In this document: positions 31,111-43,275 of the stretch, in pieces
How positions within the stretch are numbered: position 1 is the first letter of the stretch
How the letters are laid out: every line of letters begins with the position of its first letter
Assembly: GCA_037903355.1 (NCBI GenBank)
Contig: JBAJFE010000038.1
Coordinates: 1,364,001 to 1,428,000, forward strand
Origin: Trichuris trichiura
Lineage: Eukaryota > Nematoda > Enoplea > Trichinellida > Trichuridae
Reading direction: 5' to 3'
DNA: 64,000 bases
Translations under genes and position numbers: made by a program
The notes under the pieces: generated by a model
What the model saw: the letters and a program-made list of their open reading frames with translations, nothing else
What the model was told of the DNA's origin: nothing
Database searches by the model: none

Positions 31111-34100
31111 AAACAACACATGGTCATTTTTTTTTACTAAAAACATCGGAAGGATGAATAAGGTACCAGTAATAGCCACATTTGGAACAAAGTAGCGAAT
31201 GCCTTATCTCACACTTGGCAATTCTAGCATCCTGACTTTTTGACGTCCATAGAGCTGGGTTCCGTTACTCTGAATACTGACACCAAAGTTTGAACAGGTA
31301 CCCTGGTGAAATCCGAATTATCAATTTTTCAGCACAAACCTAATGCTACTCACTTCTAACTTCCATACATACATAGTGCTGGCTCGCAGTTATAACGGCA
31401 ATTCATCACAATTAATTTTCATAATGCATTATGAAAAATTTGCTGAAAAAAATGGTTCGCTGAAATCTTTCAGGCAACTGCACATCCAGTAATCGATCAG
31501 ACAATATGATACAATTTTAGCGGCAGCTCTGTGCATCTTTTTAGGTCAGACCTCTTGTGATGAAGCTTAAATTAATGTAAAAAATGTTAAATATTAATTT
31601 CCAATTATAAAGTCGAAAACATATGGACGTAATGCAGTGCGCGCTGACTTCAAAATGTATGCTTTTTCTTTGTTTCTCCTTTCTGGACTAAACTATCAGC
31701 GTTTCTTCACCACAACGTAAACCGTATTTAATGAAGAAGCACTTGCACTGAGTAAAAAGTAAATCATGCAAAAAATGGCAAGGATATATTTCAGATTACT
31801 TGTAGCTGTGGACGATCGGGAACTCAGAGCTTTTAACTCTGCAATTTTCAGTAAGATTAAAAATTATGTTGCCAGTGGAAGAACCGCCGAAATAGCTCTT
31901 TAGACTGATATCTCATGTCAACCTCCTAAACATCTGAAAACAGTGCTAGAGAACCAGTTTTACGGTAAACAAGAGATACGCTGAACAGGTAGACGTAATA
32001 TTCCTGAGGTGATAAGCTTGAAACTGCACTCACTACTGAGCACAATTTAGCATTTCACTTAATCTACTCCTTTGTGCGCTCATAAATGCAAGGTACGCAA
32101 TTGAAAACGTTCCCGCAATTCTAGCTACCCCGTAGCTGAATCAAGGGCTTCTCTAGTTGATCCTGTTTATGTTACGGAAGTGTAAGTGTACTGTTTTCAG
32201 AGTATAGGATCGCTGACTACCTATTAAACTGGGAAACGGTTGGTATATGATATGGAATATTCATGCAAAAATCAATGAAAACTGAACATCAACTTTCTTC
32301 TTAAAACTATGTCCTCGTAAGGAATTCATTTTCAAAATTCATAAATAAGCCTTTGAAGGGGCAATGACACACTTGTTTGTTTTCCAGCTTAAACATCAGC
32401 CTTGACTCAACCATACGACTGTTTGTGAGCTAGCCGACAGTATTTATACATGTTGGCACTGTGTTTACCACATCGTTCCTACTTTTGCTACGTGTCTGTG
32501 TTATTTCCCGGCGTGAGTACAATATTGCATTTCTAGGTCTACTGCTGTACGCAAACTAAGAGCAGTCGTTTTCTTGCTCTTCTAAATTTCAGTTTGCAAG
32601 AAAAATTTATGGAAAAGCTTGTTCTCAGAAAGCATGAATTTTTTATTGTCAGCTAGGTGTTACAGAAAACATGCAGGTTGCGTTCTGTCCGACTTTCAGT
32701 TTTACCAGGATTTTCGGCATGGGCATCATTCAGTACTCTGGCGGCAAAACATAAGCAGCTCTAAAAGCGTCACTTAATCATAACAAAGGTACTCTTTTGC
32801 CAACACCAGTATCACCAAGAATTAGACCTCACGGGAGCATTTTGAAATTACGAGTTTCCTCAGTTTTAGTAATGTCTTAGCATGTAAGATGCTGCACAGG
32901 CTACTGTTTTTTATGAAGCCACCTCTATCATAAATTGAATGGAAGCATTATCAGTTAGCTTACCTCAATTACTTTATTTTGTGATTCTTAAATCTCTCTT
33001 ATATAGAAAAGGTTATCGAAAGGAGATTGCATCAGTCATTGCTTAACAACAACTGGAATAACCACTACGACCAGTACAGAATGCTCTTGACATAACTATA
33101 AAATACTGCTGACCACTTTATTTTCACGAAACTCAGAATCTCAAACCGGAAGCATCACTACAAGCTTTACTTGCCTGCACGGAAATAAAAATTAAATCAT
33201 GATTTGAAGAGAGCATTCTTTAGCTTAAAAATCTCAGTAAACTAATTTAATAAATTTATTGCCAGTAATAAAAAAATTGTTACGTTTATCAGTCCACTAC
33301 ATTAAATACTCAAGGCGTATTACAGCTTCATTTTCAAACAACAGGTTGCTACGTAGCAGGTCGACGCACTAATAATACTTTCAGTCTCCGTAACTGTTCC
33401 TCAAACCCATTAATGATTCGGTCATTCGCAATTAAGAAAAAGACACCTATTAGGGAATGAGTATGCAACTGTCAATAAAAGCGGAAAGACTGCTTATATT
33501 GTGCACGCTTAACATCCAGAATGAACTATTTTTGTCGTCAGCATCCAAAGCCTAATAAGGTACAGAGCCACCATGTTTGAACTGACATACGTGCGAAATT
33601 ACAAGAAAATGTGTGACAATTTTCAGCTTCACATGGCTGAGAAGCGCCGAAAGATACGCAAATATTGAAGTTAGCAAAGTAGCACGGGTTTTTATTGGAT
33701 TAATCGGGCATGGCAGACGTCAACGCTCGACTCACCTGTTAGTGTTAAACCATCAAAAATTGAACGCGAAAATATTTGTGGAAAGCAGTTGCTCATAATT
33801 AAGCAGTTAATATAAGTGCTTGATCGGCTTCTCATGTGTCAAAGAAACCATTTGCGTCGCGACTTTAGCAGAGCAGGTATTAGCATACATGATTTCCATT
33901 AGCGTTCGCACATAATTGCTGAAACAACCAGTCATTAAAGATGCAATAAATTAGTAAGACGTGAATTTTCTCGAGTCGTAACGCTGTTTCTTTTATCTTT
34001 CACTTGGTTCTGGTCATTCCAATGGTTTCAGAATTACATAATGATTCTCGACGTTTACGTTTGCACGAGCATATTCTTACTGCTAATAAACAAGGTAAGC

Positions 34101-34540
34101 ATTCCATATTTCCAGCTTTTAACTTTTTAAATTATGCCATTCTAGATTGACTGCACTGAATGTGGAATAGGAGCGTCCACTGACGACGCCAGTCTCAAAA
34201 AAACAGCGACGGTATTTCTTGGACATGATGATAAGACTCCAATGTTCCCATGGAATGTACTAATAGTTGACACAGTTTTCTACTTTCACACCTTTTCTTG
34301 CCTTGGAACACTAATTCCGTCGAAGGCAAACAACATGAGCGATCTTATCTTGACTACAGCAAATTGCTTCTGGTCCAAGTAAGAAAGAAAACTGCACTAA
34401 ATTTGAGGATAATTTTTTTGTTAATTCACTTGAAAAATTAGTAATACTTAACTTTGCTGCTTAACTAAACGTATACATCCTAACTCAGACGGCAGGACAA
34501 TGAGTTACAATTAAAACGTTCTTCAAAAATTTGGCTATTG
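31111..34540. other. Gene desert, A/T-rich
   Basis: Over 3.4 kb I found no ORF or exon chain with a recognisable domain, no RNA gene and no clear transposon. It may be intronic or regulatory DNA of a gene outside my recognition. Confidence 0.45.
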
Positions 34541-34546
34541 TATATT

Positions 34547-34677
34547 ACGGTTTATAAGAACTTCCCCCGCCTAAGTAACGGGTGATAATGATTGGCCCAG
34601 TTACGGCGACGCTGATTGCTCAGCCAATCATTACCACCTTTCACTTAGGTAGGGGGAGTTCTTATAAACCGTAATAT
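34547..34677. repeat. Foldback element with about 48-bp arms
   Basis: TATTACGGTTTATAAGAACT and CCCCC on the left is complementary to GGGGGAGTTCTTATAAACCG and TAATA on the right. Inner TGATTGG and CCAATCA also pair. It resembles a MITE. No hammerhead core is present, though the TTACGG end resembles the PLE tail block. Confidence 0.75.
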
Positions 34678-35459
34678 GCGGTAACTACATCCTTTTGACG
34701 AAATTAGGAAAGTCAGAGGTATTAAACTCTTAACCTTTTACTAATCTCCACCTTACAGAATAAAATAATGAAATGCGGAGTAATAGGACGACAGTTTAAG
34801 AAGACAGGAAAGTGTATATATCTACGTGCGGTTTTCGAAATCAAAGTTAAGTTTTTAACATCAGCCTTAAGTTTAGTAGATGATGAAGCGCTGCTCATCA
34901 TGTTAAGAGGATAAAGCATCCAGCACTTTCATTCAATTTTATGAACTGAACCAGCTAAAAGTGAGCAAAAGAAATTTGTAGTTACCATTTCAACTCTAAT
35001 AGCATAAAACAGCTGATCAAAAGAAAGCCTTAGAATCGAATTTACAATTATCGTTTCTGAAGTCATCATAACTACAAAACTGGATTGCGAAAATCAATAA
35101 AGCTTCCTTGAGCGCCTAAAATTTTAATGGGAGAATCTTCCTTCAACGGGTTCAACAGTTCATGGATCTGAGACCTTCAAATCCGTAATGAAAACGGTGC
35201 TACCATTTTGTCGTGCCTCAAGTTGTTAGGGTTTCTATAATAGCACAACGTCCCATTCGAACGGAATGCAAGCACTTACTACGGCAGTAACTATGATAAT
35301 GAGCGATAAATTTACTCTACCCATTGTCAGTTCACTTGACTTTCAAACACAGTACTTTTTAAGAACTGTAAAATAATAGGCATGGAAAGTTCATTTACAA
35401 ATAAAGCTACTATCGTCAACTGTCTTGTAAATTGGATTGCATTAATATTTTTCGCATAC

Positions 35460-35575
35460 ACCTTTTCCATTGCCTTTATCATTCATAATGTCGATACGGA
35501 ATTACTACCCGATAACTGTTCTATTGGAGAAGCTTTCGGTAATCAGCGGTTCCCGTCTTCAGTGCATAGCAGATG
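35460..35575 (-). mobile_element. Decayed PLE pseudo-LTR with hammerhead remnant
   Basis: On the minus strand: CTGAAGACGGGAACCG, a loop, TACCGAAAGCTT, a spacer, then AACAGTTATCGGGTAG and TTCCGTATC. This matches the tail block of the 25.8 and 29.6 kb palindromes. Stem I no longer pairs. Confidence 0.5.
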
Positions 35576-35732
35576 ACAGAACTTCTGCTGGCACGTCGCT
35601 GGTCAGACTAATTACTTTAAAGGACGGAATTCTTGGGACAATTTAAACAGGAGGAACAACATTAAAAGCTGGAAAAAGGGTAGAGAGAGTGGAAGTGCAA
35701 CAGAAATCAAAGAGAGGATTTTTGGAAAAACA

Positions 35733-36005
35733 ACACAATAGGGGAAACTGGAGGAACGGGGGATTCTCCTGATCCCAAGAAACCGTTAAACAGAATTATT
35801 TTCTAAGTACAAGTAAATTTCGTAAAAGACAACAGTTTGTGGTCCCAGACAGTGTAATTGCAGTGAGCGATTCCTGGGCCAACACCATCAGGGCCACAAA
35901 CTGCTGCCATTTACGAGATTTACCTGCCCTTGGACAATAATCCTGCTCAACAGTTTCTTGGGACAAGGAGAATCTCCCGCTCCCCAATTCCCCTACTGTT
36001 TTGTT
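35733..36005. repeat. Foldback element with about 70-bp arms
   Basis: Left sequence GGGGGATTCTCCT, TCCCAAGAAAC pairs with right GTTTCTTGGGA, AGGAGAATCTCCC. The outer CAATAGGGGAA and its imperfect complement TTCCCCTACTG extend the arms. The arms lie about 100 bases apart. It is probably a MITE; no transposase is present. Confidence 0.7.
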
Positions 36006-36039
36006 TTTTGATTCGCTAAAATTGTGGAATTAGAATTTT

Positions 36040-36192
36040 AATACCGCTGAGGACAGGTCACGCGCAGCCCGAAAGTCACAGACATTAAAAAGTTTTGTAC
36101 TTAAAACGGGACACGTTCCGTAAGAAGAAACAAATTAATCATGAAAACATGGTCCCGTACCAAGAAGCTACATTATTATTATTATTATTATT
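36040..36192 (+). mobile_element. PLE pseudo-LTR ending in an ATT microsatellite
   Basis: CCG, CTGAGGAC, an AGGT...CCC hairpin remnant and GAAAGTC form a decayed hammerhead at 36044-36082. The tail has ACGGGACACGTTCCGTAAG, CATGAAAACATGG and CCCGTACCAAGAAGC, a close match to the full PLE tail. It runs directly into seven ATT repeats (36172-36192). Confidence 0.6.
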
Positions 36193-38600
36193 CCTTACAG
36201 AGAATCTCTTTTATTAACGCTAAAAAACATACTTGGAAATTCCAGAAACAGAGAACGTTCCATTTTTAGCGTGGTACGACTAAACTCTCGGCAGACAAAA
36301 AGAAATAAGAGGCCGTGTTTATGGAAGGAGCATATTAGTTTAAGCAATTACTGGTGTGACTGTATTCTAATCGCAGATTTTGTTTCGGTACGCATTGAAA
36401 TTGAAACAAAGAATGATAAAATGCCCATTGTAAAATTTCTTATTGTTGTTTCATTTTTGTTATTTTAACCTAACTTTCCTTTTTCTTCTTGAGAATGGGT
36501 TACCGGCTTGCTTTAGAAGCTTTTTATTTCACTTTTACCGCGTCGTTTACCTCATCGTTCGCACTTCTAAACTTAATACAACCTACTGAGGGTGTCCCTA
36601 AACTTTTGAGCCGAACGTCGCAATGGCAAAAGCATCAAAGACGTTCACCGTTGCCGACAACGCGCTGTAATGCCAAAGTGTGTTCCCAACAGCAACCTAG
36701 GTTGTTATGTCTAGAAAACATTTTTCACTACGAAAATGAAAGGCACCCTCTGTATAAGACACCAAATAACCATAAACTGTGACCATTGTACCTATGTCAT
36801 TGCCATATAAGCATACTAAATGTTACCACATAGACTGGTACACACCTTTCATGGCCATCCATTACTTGAACGTGGCTTTTACTTTTTTGGTATTATTTTT
36901 AAACATACAGAGGATTAAAAAGAAGTCAAAAATGCAATAACAGGAATTAAAAACTGCAAAACATGGGCACATAAAAGAGAATGAAATAGCACGATAAAAA
37001 CAGAACAAAAAAAGCTTCTAAAGCAAGCAAGCCACTTTCAAGAAAAAAAGAAGATAAGAATAGAAAAACAAGGTGAACAAAAAGACAAAAAGAGGACAAA
37101 ATGTAAATAAAAATTAACAGCCTTGGAACGTCAATACGAGACAAAAAGACCAAAAGGCACAAAAAAGAAACGATAAAAACGGTCAATAAAAAATAAGATG
37201 AAGATGCAGGAAAAATGGGCAAAAAGGGGAGACAAAAGTGCACATACAAAGCGAAGACAAGAACACGAAAAAGAAAAAAACCATTCCTTCATTTTTCATT
37301 TCACCGCCATTTCAAATTCAATTTATACTGGAAAACAATTAGCGTTAAAAACAGTCAAGCCACTGACTCCTTGTTTAAACCCATAAACAGCTCCTATAAA
37401 CAAGAACTTATATGCCTATCTACCAATTTTTGTCATCACATCACGCTAAAGATGGGACGTCCTCTGTTACAAAAGCTTCGTGTATATTTTTCGACCTTAA
37501 TAAAAGTGGCCATTTCTGTCCGAAACAGTAGTAATTATTTCTGAAAAACCTCTATAAAACGTCGCGTTTCAATTTTCAATACACCGGGCGCCTTTTCTTC
37601 CTGCACATAGCATAGTACTTATTTCCGTAGTGGTAAACGTGTACAATTTCATTTACCATGTACATTAGATTCTTAATTCCGTTAAAATCGAGCAGTTTCC
37701 GCGTGGTTCTTTACTAACAGACGATATAAGGACTTACATTAACGCGTTGGGTTGTTTATTCCAAAGTGCCAATTGCGATTTTAAATATGAAAGCTGGCAC
37801 CCATTGCAAAACGCCTGTATTCATAGTCATGTTCGCAACACTGCTGTTTAAGACTACATAGATTCTACATTGCGGCTGGCTTCTACAAAGTCCTAGCCGG
37901 ATTCAGTCACGATATGCAGAAAGGAACAATTTCCGTACAAGTGGAGAAGCGTGCTATTATCCCCTTTCCAGGCAAGTGCTACAATATATACGTATATTGC
38001 TTCTTAAACCGTATTCAAAGCTTATGATCTTTACACTGCTTGAAGGTATCAGTATTTTTAAATGTGATGGTTAAAACAAAAAAAAATATCGAGTACAAAT
38101 TTAGTCAATGGCTACTTATTGCCACCCTGCCGGAGTGCAGCCAGTTCTTTTATCTTGAGTGGTGGGCACTCCGTAAGATGACGAGTCTGGTTCACTTTTG
38201 TTTCACAACATTTGGCACACCACTTCCATCTCTGCCGTTTCCAAGTAGCCGAAACATGTGCCCGCCAGCAAGCGAATAAGCAGGTTTCAGAGAAAATACT
38301 GGGTGCAACGAACTACTGAAACTGGAGATTTCAAAGTAGTGTATCAACGCAAAGCTCTGATTTCAGTAACTCATTGTGCTCTACATTTTCCCTAATAACT
38401 GCTCTTGGCATCATTTGGGGATATTTGTTTTCCAAATTCACCAAGGCAAAAGGTTGACACCAACTACCACGCGAAATAAAAAGACAACATGCTTTCAACT
38501 TTAAAAATACGAAAATGTAATTGCTAAAAGAAGCTTGCTTATGAAAGAATCCTCTTTCCACAAACGCTTTTATCCCATCTAGTTGCAATGTATTTCAATA
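36193..38600. other. No gene identified; purine-rich tract 36890-37290
   Basis: From about 36890 to 37290 the plus strand is strikingly rich in A and G, with repeated AAAAAG/AGACAAAA-like words. ORFs in it are low-complexity K/R or L/F strings and are not credible genes. Near 36592 GGTGTCCCTAAACTTTTGAG resembles a mariner end. No exon chain was found. Confidence 0.4.
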
Positions 38601-38625
38601 CCGTTTCAACAGTCACGATTTTCAG

Positions 38626-38921
38626 GCGCTAGAGAGGTTTTTCAGCGTAATTTCGCCGTGCTTAAGACGAAACTGCCTATACTATATTCGCAAAAGGTTT
38701 CACCAGTTTGCCTACCGGAGGCTCATGAGACAAGCGGGGCAATCGTTGACAAGAGGTGCTTCGTTTCCGAAATTGAACACAGCCTCTTCCGCACAAAATG
38801 GGAAATGAAAAGGTCGATGATAAGGGTTTTTTCGCCAGAAATGTGCAGTCAGCTACTGGGCGACAAATATTCTCCAGACCTTGACTACTGTTCCATTGGA
38901 ATGGGAACGAAAGGTTCAAAG
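38626..38921 (+). pseudogene. Trypsin-like exon (Asp-region), lone
   Basis: The open segment after tttcag reads FQRNFAVLKTKLPI, then KVSPVCLPEA, then FSPEMCSQL and DYCSIGMGTKGSK, ending at a gtaaat donor in phase 0. It matches the middle exon of a chymotrypsin-fold (S1) domain. The catalytic aspartate position is N (RNFAVLK for the usual DFALLK). No His-region exon precedes it and no Ser-region exon follows before the next copy. It could be a broken tandem duplicate, or an alternative exon joined to the Ser-region exon at 41391, which has a compatible phase. Confidence 0.6.
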
Positions 38922-39589
38922 GTAAATTATGAACTATGCATTTGTCCACCGTTTTTTCTGAAGCACAAATCACGCTTACTGGCATTGTCTATGCTAGCCC
39001 TTAAGAGTAACAGAAACTTCTAGCCACAATACAGCTTTCACAACAGCTACTCAACATTGACAAGGAATGCAGAATTAGGATTATCATTGAACAAACTAAT
39101 ACTTAGCAGTTCTGAGCACCTTACTGTATAATAGCTTAAAGATACCGTGTACTCACTTTTCGGCAGAAAACTGCGCCACTTAACTGTAAATGCAAACTTT
39201 TCTAAGTTTACGGACAAGCCATAATTACCTACGTTAAATTAGACGCTTTTCTAAAACAATGGTTGTCACACAAGGGAACAGGGTGAAATAAGTTGACTGC
39301 TCTAGACAGTAGTGCACCGACAGGCATATTGACAGAACTAAAAAAACTATCAATAGAACACTAGACAGAACTGGTTGTCCATCGTCATATTGAGGCGATA
39401 CAAACGATTGAAGCAAGTCGCAATGTGATATTCCGGCGATACTTCAATAGGAAACTTATATTTCGATTAGAAGTACAATGCTGGCCCGCGCATTGTGTTG
39501 TCATCTAAACGGATTCAACGTCAAGTAAATTTCCTGTCTTGTAGAGAATTGGAGCATCATTAGTTTGCCTGAAAGATTTCCGATGGGTA

Positions 39590-41576
39590 ATGTACGGTGT
39601 TCACATGAATGTGCTGTACACACGAAAAATATCAAAACTTTACGAAGTCGACCTTTTTTCTCAAGTTCACCCGATTCTATCTGAACTACCTGAAACCAAT
39701 TCATCCATCATTGCTGATGAAAACTGCCCTCAGCAACGAAGAAATAATGATGCTGACATCAAAGAATTACCATACAACTTTTCTGTCTCTTCTGACTTAA
39801 GCGGAAGCGAAGATACTGGCGTTAATTCAGTTGCGGCAGACTTGCGCAAACTGCCTATTGTACGGACAATACACAGTGGTAAGTGACAATGGCACTTTAG
39901 ATGTTGGCCAAGACCGCATGTACAAACTTTTTGTTGCCCCAATAGAACTATGCAGATCACTCGCATTTATGCTTCATTCTCCAACAATAGTAATAATTCA
40001 TTTCTTTTTGAACCTTCTTTAGAGCGTACATTCGAAGACAATCAATTGGATTTCGCTAAAGTTACATCGGTTGAAGAGTCAAAGGAAATCACAATCGTAA
40101 GTAATTCGACACATAAAGAAAGCGTTGGGGAAAAGCAACCATCAAATCCACTGCTGATTTTGAGAAAGCGACACAACTTTCTGTCAAAGTCATTTCAAAG
40201 CCTTTATGACACTGAAGTTATCTTGCTTACAGAGTGCAACGGAGATCTCCCTGAACAATGTTTTCAAACCTGATTTTAAAGTTTTCCATGGAACCTCAAT
40301 AACGTCTGCTCCGTGGTCAGTCATAATTATGGACAAGGACTACGTCCGTCCTACAGCTGTTTGCTCCGGAAGCCTCTTGAAAACCTCCTCTTCAAATCAG
40401 TCAAACGTAGTCCTCACAGCAGCACAATGCGTCTACACGGGGTATGCTCCTGTCCTTTGATGCAAGCTGGGGCCCTTGTAAACGACATAAGCAGACCAGG
40501 ACGCGTAGACAGTTTGCTTAAAATCTGACCACAACGCATAACTATAATAAATTAGAAAAACCAGCGATAACTAAAATCATTTACAAACTAACGTTAAACT
40601 TATTATTCGCAGGTTGACTTATCGCTACTCCGTTGGTGCAGTGAAATTTACAGATCCACTGTCACCAATCGATTTCATGGAAAGGAAAATCGAGAAAAGA
40701 GATATTGTGGCGATTCGTTTCAAGCCGTTCATGACCTTACATGATCACTGCCTTGTAGCAATGGGCCTTGCTATTCTCAAGCTAAGAAAACCATACACTT
40801 TCAAGCCGACCAGGCTGCCGGTTAGCATTAATGAAGAGGAGGTACGGGTGGACGAGCTCGACGATTGCTATGTCACCGGTGCAAGCAGAAGGGGCGATAT
40901 TATCCAGGCACACGTCAAGTTGCTGCATCCTGCCAAATGTAAGGAGATACTGGAAAACGAATTTAGCAGCAAGAAAGAATTATGCACTCTTAGTCGAAAA
41001 GGATTTCCCGAAGTGGTAAGTTTCTTAAAAAAAAACAGGAATAACTAACAATTCACCGCAACAACAATTGATTACACATTTTTAAGATAAAAAGCCCATT
41101 AAAAGATTATAGGACTTTTAGAAACCGCAAATTACGTCATATACTAACGAAAGTAGTAAGCACCTTTGACAAGCGCGGACAAAGTCAATTTTTTTAAAAG
41201 CAACTCTAATTCATTGATCCAGAAATTATTCCACAGTAAATGGAAACCGCCCTTGTCAAATCTTCACTTTAGCTTATGTCGAAGTTGAGAACTTTTAAGG
41301 CGTAAAAATGGTTCACTATCGATTACTTGAAAATGTAAATAGGTAGACGCGACTGCAATGTAAGCCAAAATAATAAACGTGAAATTTCAGTCTCGCGGTT
41401 CACCGCTTGTTTGCCGAAGAGGAAATGACTGGTACCAATACGGCACGTTCATGATGAGTTCGACAAGAGCAAGGCTGAATGAGATCGTAGACCAAGAGCA
41501 CCCAGATGACTTCCAAATTTCCATTTACATGAAGCTTTTACCGCACAGAGCTTTCATTCAAAAACAACTTAAATAG
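39590..41576 (+). CDS. Trypsin-fold pseudoprotease
   Basis: The exons join in frame: (5' end uncertain)-39878, 40023-40096, 40233-40441, 40613-41015 and 41391-41576. A hydrophilic, acidic N-terminal region leads to an S1-fold domain beginning FKVFHGTSITSAPWSV. The His region reads VVLTAAQCVYTG, so histidine is Q. The Asp region reads CLVAMGLAILKLRKPY, so aspartate is G. The Ser region reads EVSRGSPLVC where GDSGSPLVC is usual, so serine is R. All three triad residues are replaced while the fold cysteines and flanks stay, so the protein is probably a non-catalytic S1 homologue, perhaps secreted. I did not find a signal peptide; the true start may be upstream. AATAAA lies at 41672-41677. Confidence 0.7.
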
Positions 41577-41931
41577 CGCCAACAGTCCTTATGGTGTTCA
41601 GTTCCTGGGAAGTGGCGAACGTTTACGGACGAACCTACGTACGGCACATATTGTCTACGTCATGTCGATTGAATAAAGTTAACTATGCTTGACATGTTCT
41701 CTTCTTGGAAGTACAGTCTTTCCTTCTTAAACATCGCATTCGACCAATGCGGGCTAGTCTGGCTCAACGGACATCTTGTTTGTGAGCGCAACTGCATGAG
41801 TTATGCAGAGCCACCAATAGCAAAACATTATACTGAGTTGGCATAATCTTTGAAATACGTAATGACAAACAGTATAAATAAATTTCTTAACGATAAACGA
41901 AAACGGCCTGAACATCAGCGTTCAACATGCT

Positions 41932-43275
41932 TCATATGTCTGGCTCTACAATTTCGTCGATTGCTTTCAACTGATCGCGTGTTAAACAGTTTATAGGTTT
42001 GCCGAAATGCTCGGCAATGCTTTTAACAATTTCGACCTCTGCAGCATTCTGGACAAAAGTCAAAGCTACGCCGGACATGCCGAATCGGCCGCTACGACCG
42101 ATGCGATGCAAGTAGGAATAAAAATCTGCTGTACCGTCGCGCAGTATTGGCAGGTCATAGTTCACCACCAAATTCAAGTAAGGAACGTCAATGCCACGTG
42201 CGCAAACATTGGTCACAATCAAGACTCTATCTTCTCCATAGCGAAAGTTGTGTAGGCAATCCGCTCTTTCGCGAACTGTAAGCTCTGCTGTGAGCAAAGA
42301 CACAGCATGACCCGCCTCACGCATTTTATGCCATAGATCGCGTGCACTCCTTCTTGTTCTACAAAAGATCATACATTGTCCAACAATCATTGAATTGTAA
42401 ACGTCAACAATAGCGGCAAATTTGTCTTCATCATTTACACACTGAACGTAAAATTGGAAAACGTTATCCAGACTCAATTCTTCCTCGCGCAAACGGAATA
42501 TTATCGGTCTGTTACAAAGTCCATGTATGAAAGTTTCGCTACTTTCATCCAAGGTGGCGGAAAAGAAAAGCTTTTGGCAGTTACGTGGTAAACGGGAAAC
42601 AATTTGATTGGTTTGCTTCCGCAAACCGCCTGAGATTACCATCTCATCTGCCTCATCGACGATGAACAATTTCACTCTCGAAAAATCCACCTTTGTCTGG
42701 GTAAAAGACCAGCGTATAATAGTGCCTGGTGTACCAACAATGACATGGTCACTAATCCGGTCATTGGAATTTGCCCCTTGTTCATCGGTTTCACGAACAG
42801 CTAAGCATATCCGCAGTTCCGGCATGAAAGCACCCAACTTCTGAATGACATTGCCAACCTGTAAAGCCAATTCGTACGTAGGTACAACACAAACGCACTG
42901 GGGCCATTTCTGTGATAAATCAACTTTCTCTAGAATAGTAACAGCAAAAGCTGCTGTTTTCCCAGTTCCATTCTGGCTCTGCACAATCATATCTTTCCAC
43001 TGGTCTTCCAAAACAGCAGATATGACGGCACTTTGGATAAGCGACGGAGATTGATAGGGATAATTGTATATGCCTTGCAATATTTCACTTTTCAGACCAA
43101 GCTGATCAAACGTAAGTCCCGCAACGTACAGGCCCAACGCTTGCTCACCTCTAACCGACAAAATACCGTGGTCTCGATCGTGCAAACCGGACACCAAAAT
43201 ATTTTTCACATAACGGAAATCATATCCTGGTGACGGTTCTTCGCGCACTTCTTTAAAATGCGCTCCAGTCTTCAT
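41932..43275 (-). CDS. DDX19: DEAD-box RNA helicase, DDX19/Dbp5 type
   Basis: The intronless ORF of 447 residues has all helicase motifs: Q motif SPSLIQ (about 76-81), SQNGTGKT (100-107), PTYELALQ (132-139), GTPG (181-184), DEAD (207-210), SAT (239-241), MIFCRTRR, TNVCARGID (355-363) and HRIGRSGR (390-397). Blocks such as IVQSQNGTGKTAAF, PTYELALQ, YDLPILRDGTADFYSYLHRIG and the C-terminal EHFGKPINCL match DDX19/Dbp5 better than other DEAD proteins. Human DDX19B has 479 residues. Dbp5 remodels mRNPs at the cytoplasmic face of nuclear pores with Gle1 and the nucleoporin Nup159/NUP214. Lack of introns may reflect retroposition or simple loss. It is convergent with the trypsin-like gene, with about 355 bp between the ends. 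Confidence 0.93.
   Translation of the reverse strand: MKTGAHFKEVREEPSPGYDFRYVKNILVSGLHDRDHGILSVRGEQALGLYVAGLTFDQLGLKSEILQGIYNYPYQSPSLIQSAVISAVLEDQWKDMIVQSQNGTGKTAAFAVTILEKVDLSQKWPQCVCVVPTYELALQVGNVIQKLGAFMPELRICLAVRETDEQGANSNDRISDHVIVGTPGTIIRWSFTQTKVDFSRVKLFIVDEADEMVISGGLRKQTNQIVSRLPRNCQKLFFSATLDESSETFIHGLCNRPIIFRLREEELSLDNVFQFYVQCVNDEDKFAAIVDVYNSMIVGQCMIFCRTRRSARDLWHKMREAGHAVSLLTAELTVRERADCLHNFRYGEDRVLIVTNVCARGIDVPYLNLVVNYDLPILRDGTADFYSYLHRIGRSGRFGMSGVALTFVQNAAEVEIVKSIAEHFGKPINCLTRDQLKAIDEIVEPDI

Noticed and set aside
36947..37544. ORFs rich in K/R or L/F
   Set aside because: Low-complexity translations of the purine-rich tract.
39950..40273. Single-frame ORF of 107 codons as a separate gene
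   Set aside because: Its 40023-40096 part is an exon of the trypsin-fold gene; the rest reads into introns.
42007..43233. Plus-strand ORFs of 66-82 codons
   Set aside because: Shadows of the DDX19-type gene on the opposite strand.
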